This document shows positions 51,323 to 62,155 of a DNA stretch of 64,000 nt, in pieces. The position numbers and the translations under genes are program-made. How positions within the stretch are numbered: the first letter of the stretch is position 1; each line of letters opens with the position of its first letter. The notes below the pieces were generated by a model. That model made no database searches. It worked only from the letters and a program-made list of their open reading frames with translations, and was not told where the DNA came from. The stretch spans positions 32,358,716-32,422,715 of the forward strand of contig NC_035176.2 of the NCBI RefSeq assembly GCF_001659605.2, read 5' to 3'. The DNA comes from Manihot esculenta (Eukaryota; Streptophyta; Magnoliopsida; Malpighiales; Euphorbiaceae).

Positions 51323-51805
51323 TTTAAGAGAGAAAAAAAAAGGTTTCTTGTTAAGAGAAAAGGGATAAGAGACCGGTTTTAATCCAAATGAATCAGAGAT
51401 ACTTCAATGGATTTTCTGGCCATGGAATCAAATGATGTAACTGAAATAGAGCTGTGCTACGATTGGTCAATCATGCAAAAAAGAGAATATAAGGTGGTTA
51501 ACACCTAGACTGCTTCATTAACCAGAGAGGGTATATTTTGTCCACTATCAGGAGTAAAAGATGTGATAACGCTCTCATTGATAATAACCTTAGCAACAGC
51601 TCGTGAATTGTCGGTCATTTTAAGAGAGAAAAAAAAAGGTTTCTTGTTAAGAGAAAAGGGATAAGAGACCGGTTTTAATCCAAATGAATCAGAGATACTT
51701 CAATGGATTTTCTGGCCATGGAATCAAATGATGTAACTGAAATAGAGCTGTGCTACGATTGGTCAATCATGCAAAAAAGAGAATATAAGGTGGTTAACAC
51801 CTAGA
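51214..51805. repeat. 296-base tandem duplication across the gypsy gag start
   Basis: Units 51214..51509 and 51510..51805 appear identical except for one base (CTATCACGAGT versus CTATCAGGAGT). Each holds the gag start region, its A-rich leader and the 5' sequence ending AACACCTAGA. Confidence 0.93.
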
Positions 51806-52048
51806 GGAGCCACTCCGACACTCAAATCAATAATTGAAAAAAATGGCAAAGATAAGGAATTGGTTAAAATTTAAGAACAGTTTTGTAAGAATTGCATATC
51901 TTATTTTTTGCGATTATTAACTTTTCTATTATAAGAAAATTAAGTTAATTATAGCATTTTTTAAAAATTCAATCGGTGTCGATTAATTAATATTACAAAA
52001 TACTATTTCAATACAAATTGAATCCGCAATTTTAAAGTGAATACAGAT

Positions 52049-52051
<3 letters not shown>

Positions 52052-52123
<72 letters not shown>
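52052..52123. repeat. (TA)n microsatellite
   Basis: About 72 bases of uninterrupted TA/AT alternation stand at the left edge of the right AT-rich direct repeat. The left copy of that repeat lacks it. Confidence 0.95.
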
Positions 52124-52126
<3 letters not shown>

Positions 52127-52975
52127 ACAAGTAAATATATAAAATCAACCACCCTGTTATGAGAAGAAAAAAACCCAAAAGAAGTTTCTGTTTTAAATTT
52201 TTTTTATTTTATACTTAAATCTAAATACAAATAAAATTTGAATATACTCGTCCAAATAATAAAAAAAGTCCATTTTATATGTTAATTTAAATGTTTAAAT
52301 TTTGAATAAATCTCAATATTTATATTTGTGTGTAATTTTAATTAATTTTTAAAAATTAAAATATAAAAATTCAAATAGAATGTTAAATATAATATATTAT
52401 TATTATTTTAAATATAAATTAATTTTAGATATGAAAATAATATTAATTTATAATTAATTATGATATATTTAATTTTAAAAATAATAATAATATAACTGTT
52501 AAATATATGGTAGATAAATTTAATAATAGATAGATTTGTTTTGAACTAATAATTATAAAAATTTTATAATAAATATATTGTTGTTAATTATTTTATATAT
52601 ATTATTATTTTATATTAAATAATATATTTATTATAAAATATTTATAATTATTATTGTAAAATAAAATTTATTTAATAATTGAATTAATTATTTTTAATTT
52701 AAATTTTAAAAATTAACTAAAATTCCATTTCAAAAAAAATAACTAAAATTTAAATATAAATATTTAATTAATTTATTTAATATTTAAATATTTAAATTAA
52801 AATGTGAAATGACATAAAAATTAAAAAGAAAATTTCAGTTTTTTTTTTTCCAATATACTGAGGTGTGAAATAACAGAAGAAGCGTCACCCACATGAATTT
52901 TTGAAATCTGTCTTCTTTTATGTACAATATAAATAGCATTAATTCGCATTTGAGAAGCAAACGTCTGGTCCCCTC
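52124..52975. repeat. 0.8 kb AT-rich direct repeat, right copy
   Basis: This is the partner of 48940..49740, with many small differences. A CT-rich tract (CCTTTCCTTTC..., 52976..53022) follows its end. Confidence 0.7.
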
Positions 52976-54233
52976 CTCAACTTTCCTTTCCTTTCTTTTC
53001 CTTTCTTTTCTTTTCTTTTTTCATCCATATTTTTATTTTCTTTTAACTGAAAATTAAAATCAAAAGAGTAAAATATAAGATTTCTCAAATTCACTCAATA
53101 CACTTACTATTAGATTAAACCTATATTAGAGACTATAATTAAATAATTTCAATTTTTTCATTATTATTTTTTAAAATTTTTTATAATATAAACATGTGTA
53201 TGTTCCACAAAAATTAAATAATAATTTTGTTGTAGCCATTAACATTACTTAAAAATTCTATAAAGATTGACCTCATCGTGGTTTGCATGCAACTCCTGAA
53301 ATGGTTTACTTATTCAAAGTCGGCAAGACTTTTAATTTGGGATTTTTCTAACATTTTTTTTTAAATAAAAAAGAAGAAAGTCTACTGCTTGTAATCTTGG
53401 TGGAAGTTGATGGACTTGAGTTGTGGAAGAGGACCAAGTCGTCTTCCCTCTTCATATATGTAATTATTTATTGGTGCAGCTGAAAGTTTTGGATTTGCAT
53501 GGGGATGTCAACTTTCTGGTTAAGCAAATTTATAAGGAGGCTTCATTTTCAACATTATTATTATTATTTCTCTGTTTCCTTCCAATTGGACTGACATTGT
53601 CAAATGGTTTAAACTTTAAACCCATTCGAGTTTGAGCCCAATTTATCATTTTGGACCTAATTTTGCTTTGGATTTTTAGCTAAATAGCCCACTTGGCCAT
53701 GACATTTAAAAGCCAAGTAGTTTCAATTAATTGTCTGCGAATATTAAAAAAAATGTTCATGATAATAAAATAAAAGTAGAAAAAACTTTTTATTTTTAAA
53801 TAAACAATTTGATAAGAATCAACATTTGATTGGGAACTATTAATTGTTAAGAGGTAATTGATTCAAACCTTAATCATCAAGAAAACTTAATAATAGTCTT
53901 GCATAGAATGCCTTGAGACAACGAAAGAAAGCAAAGGTGGGAATTGATTCTAACCTGAATTCTATTGAGAAATCAATCTCTTCCTTCATACTAAAAGAAT
54001 GCATGAGAATCTCTTCTTCTTCTTCTCTCTCTATATCTATGAGAAAGAAACCTGCCTAGAATCTGTCAACAGTGCCTCCATATTTATCTACAAGGCTTTT
54101 GATCACCTTCCAAGTATTGAATCTTTCCACTGTTTCAACTCTACACTTAATTTCTTCAAGTGGGTTGGTTGGTGTTTTGGATCAATCCTTTGGTTTTCAT
54201 TGCTTAAGTGGGTGATCTCAAAGGGAGCAAAGG
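52976..54233. other. Upstream flank of the phospholipase D gene
   Basis: It has a polypyrimidine tract at 52976..53022, AT-rich sequence to about 53280, and more balanced DNA after that, which should include the PLD promoter and leader. Short open frames at 53423 and 53999 have no protein resemblance. Confidence 0.45.
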
Positions 54234-57083
54234 ATGCCACTTTTGCTCCATGGAACCCTTTATGTCACAATATTTGAAGTTGACAATTTACAAAATGGCT
54301 GTGGTTTCAGTTTCTTCACCAAGGTAAAGGTATGATCATTTGAAGTTTTAAAGCTTCATTATTTGAGTTATGATTAAATTCTTTTTTTAGCTTTTCTTCT
54401 ATCCTCAATTTTAGACTAACATAAGGATTTCATTAAAAATAAAGTAATAAAATCAAATGATTTGATCAAATTTTAAATTATGAATTATATTATATGCTAT
54501 ATTATATTACATAGATTTTATTTATTATGAATTATATATTTGTTTTTTTAAAATCTGGAGGGTGCTGGACAACAAAATTGTGGGAAAAAATTTCTGTCCA
54601 AAGTCAAGAGAATGGTGCTCTGCAGGCCAGAGGTACTCATCTCTTTCTCCACTAAATCTGATATATAATTAAAATTTTCCCCATGTAATAATTAATATTG
54701 TCGGATTTAATGTTATGCAGATTGTTGGTTCTAGACTCTATGCAACAGTTGATCTAGACAAGGCAAGGTCTGGAAGAACTAGAATGATTGACAATCAACC
54801 TTATAATCCCCAGTGGTACGAGTCCTTCAACATATACTGTGCCCATTTGATCTCAAACGTAATCTTCACAGTAAAAGATGACCAAGTTGTCGGGGCAACT
54901 CTGATTGGAAGAGCTTACATTCCTGTTGAAGATGTCATCAAAGGATACATTGTTGACAGATGGGTAGATATACTAGATGAAGATCACAATCCCATTGGTT
55001 CTAAGATCCATGTTAAGCTGCATTTCGTGAGTTGTACCCATGACAGTAATTGGTCCAAGGGAATCCAAAATCCACGCTTTGATGGAGTTCCTTACACATT
55101 CTTCAATCAACGACAGGGTTGTCGGGTTACTCTATATCAGGATGCTCATGTTCCTAACAATTTTAATGTTAAAATTCCTATTGAAGGTAAGACCTATGAA
55201 GCTCACAGATGTTGGGAAGACATATTTGATGCCATTACTAATGCCAAGCACCTGATTTACATAACTGGGTGGTCTGTGTACACTGAGATAACTTTGGTTA
55301 GAGATCCCCAGAGGCCAAAACCTGGAGGTGACATTAAACTTGGGGAGCTGCTCAAGAAGAAAGCTGATGAAGGTGTGAAAGTTCTTGTGCTGATTTGGGA
55401 TGACAGAACTTCCGTTCAGGAACTGAAGAAGGATGGCTTAATGGCAACCCATGATGAAGAAACTGAAAAATATTTCAGGAACACGAAAGTTCATTGCTTT
55501 TTGTGCCCTCGGAATCCTGACAATGGAAGAAGCATAATTCAGGGATTTGAGATCTCCACCATGTTTACTCACCACCAGAAGACAGTGGTTGTTGATTGTG
55601 AAATGCCTGATGGTACATCACAGAAAAGGAGAATTGTGAGTTTCGTTGGAGGCATTGATCTTTGCGATGGGAGGTACGATACGCAAGATCATCCTCTATT
55701 CAAGACCTTGGACACAATTCATCATGATGATTTTCATCAACCCAACTTTCCAGGCTCCTCCATCAAGAAAGGAGGTCCAAGAGAGCCTTGGCATGATATT
55801 CATTGCAAGCTTGAAGGACCTGTCGCATGGGATGTCCTCTATAATTTCGAGCAGAGATGGAAGAAGCAAGTTGGGGAACGTTTCTTAATTCCACAGCAAC
55901 AGCTGGAAGTTTATACAATCCGTCCATTGCCAGTGCTGCAATCATCTGACCCAGATGCATGGAATGTCCAGTTGTTCCGTTCCATTGATGGTGGAGCTGT
56001 TGTCGGCTTCCCTGAGAAACCTGAGGACGTAGCTGCAGCTGGCCTTGTTAGTGGGAAGGACAACATCATTGACAGAAGCATTCAAGATGCTTATATCAAC
56101 GCCATTCGGCGGGCAAAGAATTTTATCTACATCGAAAATCAGTATTTCCTGGGAAGCTCATTTGGTTGGAAATCAAAAGATATCAAGGTCGAGGATATCA
56201 ATGCCTTGCATCTCATCCCAAAGGAACTCTCGCTGAAGATAGCTAGCAAGATAGACGCAGGAGAAAGATTTACTGTCTACATTGTGATCCCAATGTGGCC
56301 AGAAGGTATACCTGAGACTGATTCTGTTCAGGCGATACTAGATTGGCAAAGAAGAACAATGGAGATGATGTATTCTGATATTGCTGAGGCTCTTAAAAGG
56401 AATGGACTTAAACATCACCCAAGAGAGTATTTGTCTTTTTTCTGCCTTGGGAACAGGGAGACAATGAAGTTAGGTGAATATTCGCATCCAGAAGCACCAG
56501 ACCCTGATTCGGATTACAGTAGAGCTCAGCAGGCCCGTCGCTTCATGATCTATGTTCATGCAAAGATGATGATAGGTGAGTGATTAATCATCTTACCTTG
56601 CATAATGAATTCTGAATCATTAAGTCCTGAAACTTGGTTGTTTTTTCAGTTGATGATGAGTACATAATCATTGGATCCGCGAACATCAACCAGAGGTCAA
56701 TGGATGGTGCTAGGGACTCTGAAATAGCAATGGGAGCATACCAACCACACCATTTGGCAACCACACAGCCAGCCAGGGGTCAGATATATAGTTTCAGATT
56801 GGCACTGTGGTATGAACACCTTGGATTCATTGATCCATCCTTCGTACATCCTGAAAGTGTTGAGTGTATCCAATTAGTGAACAAGACTGCTGATGAACTC
56901 TGGGAAATTTATGCAAGTGAAGCTTTTGACCAGGATTTCATAGGCCACTTGCTTCGCTATCCCATTGAAGTGACCAGAGATGGAGCTGTTACCACCATGC
57001 CAGGAACAGAGCATTTCCCTGACACCAAGGCTCCAATCCTAGGCACCAAGTCTGAATACCTTCCTCCAATCCTCACCACCTAG
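54234..57083 (+). CDS. PLDalpha: Phospholipase D alpha
   Basis: Four exons: 54234..54329 (or ending 54323), 54561..54632, 54721..56575 and 56650..57083, about 818 residues against ~810 in PLDalpha1. Exon 1, [20 protein letters not shown], and exon 2, ending VLCRPE, complete the N-terminal C2 domain that continues [20 protein letters not shown]. Two HKD catalytic motifs are intact: HQKTVVVD near residue 341 and HAKMMIVD near 669, the latter split by the last intron. The conserved [27 protein letters not shown] and C-terminal [12 protein letters not shown] are present. PLDalpha hydrolyses phosphatidylcholine and other phospholipids to phosphatidic acid, Ca2+-dependent, at plasma and inner membranes in ABA and stress signalling. 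Exon 2 (residues 33-56) is divergent from PLDalpha1. Confidence 0.94.
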
Positions 57084-58132
57084 TTTTATCAATATCACAA
57101 ATTGTAATAATATGTATTAATTCCTACATTATTGAATGGATTATCCCTCAACATTATAAGTGGAAATTCCCTTTTTTATTCCATAAGTGGAATTTAAGTG
57201 GTGAGATATAATCAGTAATTTAGAGTAAGTCTTTGCCTCTTTTAATAAATTTATTCAGCGTAAATTTAATTTAGTAGAAGTAATGAGTTTGGAATTTGTG
57301 TTCATAAAAAAAACTTTATAAATCAGTTGAATGAGCAAGCATGAAAAATTATTCGTTGGGACAAGAGGAGAACATAGGTTCAATCACAGACAATAAATTC
57401 CCTAAAATCATAAGACACATCAACGATCAGCATCTAATTGTGGGCCTCACATGTTGCTGTAAACAAAACGGAAAGGTCGTTGTAAAGTACGAACGAGATG
57501 CACTAAAAGATGGGATGTTTTACACATATACAGATAAATGCTTAACTTCTCTTCTGTTATGGCCATGGGGTTTCTTGACAGCAACAAATAAAAAGGAAAC
57601 CCCAAGGCTATAGTTGTTGTGCAAAGGAAAAGGAGATACTGGAAGGAAGGAAGAAATAGAGCCCTTTGGTTGAATCTGTAACCGCAGCCAGAGGGTTGGA
57701 AATATTGTTTCAGAAAGGAAAGAACAACCCTTAATTATCTGTCTCCAATCATGCCATTGTTGAGGTCTCGCCAAAGCTTTTTTTTTTTTTTTGGGTTTGT
57801 TTTAACAACCACGACAAAATACAAAGTTTTGATTTTTCTTGGAAAACAAACAGGACCCTTCTTGGCTGGTTTTGTTGAACTTGATTTTTCTTTTCCTTTT
57901 CCACTGCATCATTCTTTGTTTTTCTATTTCGCAATGAAAGGTTGCATGGGAGTTCTTGTTTTACCTAAAAAAGTTGTTTTTTTAATAGATTTAATCGAAT
58001 TTGTTGAATGCTGTGCAGGATTGTTAGGACTCTCCTTCCTGGATTTAGGGTTTCACAGCTAATATCTTTGTTGCAGCGCTTGTAAATGCATCTCTGCAGA
58101 TTGCTTCCTCCTTGGATCAGTCATATTATTGC
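57084..58132. other. PLD 3' flank and probable DUF4050 gene leader
   Basis: No coding gene is seen. From about 57780 a T-rich tract and then balanced sequence precede the first exon of the next gene, so its promoter and leader are likely here. Confidence 0.45.
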
Positions 58133-60624
58133 ATGCATGGGGTAAGCTTTTCGGTTCCTTTCACTATGTTAGTGCATTCTGTTTGATTCTGGAGAAGGAA
58201 GTCTTGATTTTGCCTTTATCAACAGAAGATTGAAAGCCTATAATTCTTTTTTGTTCTACTTTGCTCGCCGGAGCTTTTTGGTTCTGGATCACTAAAACAG
58301 AAGGATTGATTGTGTAGGTTGAGTTTACTTTTTGTTTGGTTTGGAATCTTTTGTGTTTTTCTTTTTGCTTAATCTGTAAGCTAGGTTGAGTGGAGTGAAC
58401 AAAGAAACGTGCTCTGGCGTTTATTCTTTATCATTCATTCTTTCCTTGAAGTAATGTCAATCTTATACCCTACAGATAGGATTATTCTTTAGCATAGGTT
58501 TCTGTAGCTTTGAGCAGAAAGCTTGCTGTTCATTTGTATTGTTTTCTGGTGCTTGTTTCTGGGCTCTCTTGTTTGTAACTATGGAATCATTGAAGAAGAA
58601 ATTCAAGGCTCTTTTCAGTGTGAGGAAATCTTTTTATCTGTTTTCTTTGTTTTCAGTCTGAATTTAAATAGTAGAGGATTTTTTTTGGGGGGGTTGAGTT
58701 GATACTTTGTTCAGCAATAGCAAATTAGCCTGCCTTGACTGGATTTTATTCCACGTGTGTGAATTTGTAGCAATTATTCTATCAGATGTTATATGTAGAT
58801 TGTGTCCATCAACCTTAAGCTTGACAGACACATTTGCCTATTGCAGGCTCAAACTGTTGTATTACAATTTAATTGGCTGTGTCTTCATAGACCTAATAGA
58901 TAGTTTTTTTAACAAAAAAAATTGGTGGAAAATTCTGCATCTCTAGTGATGAATGCAATCGTATTGTTCATTTTAGTGGATATAGGTGTGAAGATAATTT
59001 TGGTGAAAAATTTTTCTGCCTTTGATTGATAAAGGATATGTATCACACTATCATGTCTCTTCTTCTTCTTCTTCTTCTTCTTCTTCTTTTCTGATCTTTT
59101 TCTTTAATCACAATGATTATACTATGATTTAATTTTCTCTAAATATCTTCTTCAGAAGTTTCCGAATAGAGATTTATGCTTGGGCAAAATGATGAGATTC
59201 TATAATTCATGGATTTTTCCAGCCACTTATCAACTTGTGGAAAGTGTATAATTAAACTTTTTTACCTTGCAACTGTTTTCTATTGTGATCGAGTGAATTT
59301 TATTTATCAAATGATACTTTGATGTTATTTTAGTTATGGATTTATATTTCACTGCATGTTGACGCATATGGAAACTTGAGCCCCCTCCCCCTCTTCCCAT
59401 CTCTCTTTTGGTGGAGGAACCCAGCAATGGGTGGAGTCCTTTTGGAAAAGTATATGTGTCTACCAGGAAGCTTAATTTTATTCTTCTTGCTGAAAACTCT
59501 TTGTTGCCTCATCATCGTTTTAATTCAAGATGCTAAAGTAGTGTGATTGAGTTTGTTAACATCTGGTGCTAATCACTTTTAAGGTGAATCCTGATTTGTA
59601 ACAGAGCAGAGGTTGTTTTGGATGCTGTGCTAAACCTTCTACAAGTCTTTCTGTTGATAATGGTCTGAAAATTGAAGACCGAACATCAAAGCAAGACAGG
59701 ATTTCAGATGATTTTTGGAGCACCAGTGCAGGTGAAATGGACTGCAGTGGAGTACAATCCCAAAGAAGTATTTCGTCAATCAGCACCTTGAATCAGCCCT
59801 TTGATCCCTGTAGTAATGCTGGCAGCACAGGCAATCCTTCTGAATTTGTAAATCATGGCAAGTTCTCATCCATTAGCTTCTTCAATATGTTACAATCCCT
59901 GAAGTATCCACGTTCCCCTTGCTGTTGAATTCCTCAATTTTCAACACACTTTTAGCTTATCTCTTTTAATATATCTCTTCCTTATACTTGTTAGAGTCGT
60001 GTAGCTAGTTGCTCTACGTGAGTTTTCTGGAAAAATACTACTTGATTTGTTTGCATCTGCAGAATGACTTTTAACAATGGAAGCTTGTTGGATGCAGGCC
60101 TTATTCTTTGGAAGCAAACAAGGCAGCAATGGCTTGCAAATAAGAGGTCTCCAAACAGGAATCAAGCTCGAGAACCAGCAATAAGGTTAAATATCCCCTT
60201 CCCATTATGACACTACAAATCCTATGAAGCATTAACTGCTAACTTGGCATGTAGTCATTTCAGAACACAAAATGCTACCCACTTGGTAATTTGTTTAGCG
60301 GACAAATTGTGTTTGCTGAAGCTGCTTCCTTTTCTGCTAAATGGGATTTTTGTTATTTGCAATTTGGCTGTTCTTGACAACAATTTTGTTAAATGCTGGA
60401 GTTTTTGCAGTTGGAATGCCACTTACGAGAGTTTACTTGGAATAAACAAGCCCTTCCACCGTCCCATTCCTCTGCGTGTAAGTTAGCTGATTTTGTTCTT
60501 CAAGGCATTGTTTATTATGATATGCAAAGCTCGTTCCTCTTCTGATGGTGTTGTGGGATATCAATGGCAGGAAATGGTGGATTTTCTTGTGGACGTTTGG
60601 GAACAGGAGGGTTTCTATGACTAA
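58133..60624 (+). CDS. DUF4050-like small plant protein of unknown function
   Basis: Five coding exons: 58133..58141, 59605..59857, 60098..60185, 60411..60477 and 60571..60624, 156 residues. The central exon reads RGCFGCCAKPS, then SDDFWSTSA and VQSQRSISSISTLNQPFD, then GNPSEFVNHG. The following exons read LILWKQTRQQWLANKRSPNR, then SWNATYESLLGINKPFHRPI, then EMVDFLVDVWEQEGFYD and stop. I recognise this as the plant family annotated as DUF4050; no biochemical role is known to me. The start is uncertain. An alternative ATG at 58137 with acceptor 59607 gives MGRGCFGCC, whose Gly2 and cysteines would allow lipidation. The intron after exon 2 has a GC donor (ATG|GCAAGT). The first intron is ~1.46 kb. 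Confidence 0.78.
59058..59088 (+). repeat. (TTC)n microsatellite
   Basis: About ten TTC/CTT units lie in the first intron of the DUF4050-like gene. Confidence 0.9.
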
Positions 60625-62155
60625 TAATAAAAAGCTGGAAATTTTACAAGTGCTTTCTCCTTCCTCAAAAGTATCGCCTGAAGTTTGCATCATCCATTTA
60701 TATACCCTTCTGGATGGAACAAATAATTGTAGCCTGTTTATTGATTTTATGTTTCTCTATCAATTAAATGAACTTTTCAAAGTTAATAATTGAAAATAAT
60801 TTTTTTATTTTTTAATTATCATTTTTTATAGCAACTCCAATAATAATGCGGAGTAAATTTTCAATTCATTAGCATAATTGATTATTTAATTATTTTAATA
60901 TAAATATTTTAAATTTTAATGTGACTTCATATTAAAACGGATAAAGGAGGCAACATGATTAATGGAATGTATAGAGGCGTTCACTTGGTGGTTCTAGCTT
61001 ATTTCTCCCCTATTTAATACCTCAGCTTGATCCTCTCATAATTAACCAAATAATTACTGTAGATTGTGTTTTTCATGCACATTTGTATTGGGGAAAAAGA
61101 GAAAAAAAAAATGTAGACGTGTGGAAAGGTGTAATGAAATTAATTAATGTTATAATACCACAAAATTAAAAAAAAGAACAATTATTAGTTTCAGAGTTGA
61201 ATTATAGTTAACAAAAATAAAAACTAATTTCACTAATTTAATTAGTTTTTTAAAATTGAAAAATAAAACTTTTAGAATCACATTTTTTATTATTACAAAA
61301 CAAGGAATACCAGTGCAGTTATTTTACTTATAGTATATTTATAAAGTGATCAGTGAGTTGATAAAATAAATTAATAGTAATTACGGGATGATTAATTAGA
61401 TGTGACCCACTAAGTAGACTTTAAAGCAATAAGGGCATCAGCCCTCTATGTTGTCATCTTTCACGGATTCAAATTTATTGACCCTAACTGATTTTTTTTA
61501 ATAAAAATTGACATAACGTTGATGGGATCATACAACTTGAAAGTTTAGGACCCAATTTCAACGTATTTATTTATCTACGTTGAACATCAAGTACATTTAA
61601 CTAAGAAACTTGAAATCGGGAACATGAAATAAGCTTTTACCCGAATACCTAATGTAGATTATAATTTATTATAGAATTCTATTTTATTGTAAATGCAAGA
61701 GGAATAAAAAGACACAAGGATTCCCATAATACAACAGAACAAACCAGTCTTCATCATCAACATTCAATTGTTCAATAGAACGGGTTCAAACGGACAGCAC
61801 TTTCCGATCTCAAGTTATCTAGCATCAGACTTCTCTTGACATTTTTCCAAAAATATTTTCAATGCAAACGGCAAAAAGATGCTTAACGACGTAATTAGGG
61901 TAATTTTAAGCAAATGTTAACATACAATGCTGCAAGCAGAATGAAGAATCCTAATGAGAAGATCAGCAACCATGCAGGCAGTCACACAAATCAACCTATG
62001 CTGCTGACTACTGACAAACATGACATCACTATCCATACTGCAATACATTCTTCATTGCTTCATCGTGAGATGATTCAAGTCATAACCTCTTATTTACGGA
62101 AATGGATTCAAGGCCTTTGTAGAGCATCTGATTCTAGTGCTGCTCTGATCAACAC
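60625..62155. other. Intergenic between converging genes
   Basis: AT-rich from about 60780 to 61700 with no gene seen. The right part should hold the 3' UTR of the WVD2-like gene. Confidence 0.5.

Noticed and set aside
54715..54720. ATG at 54715 as the PLD start
   Set aside because: It lies in the intron acceptor (ATGCAG|ATT); two upstream exons supply the true N-terminus of the C2 domain.
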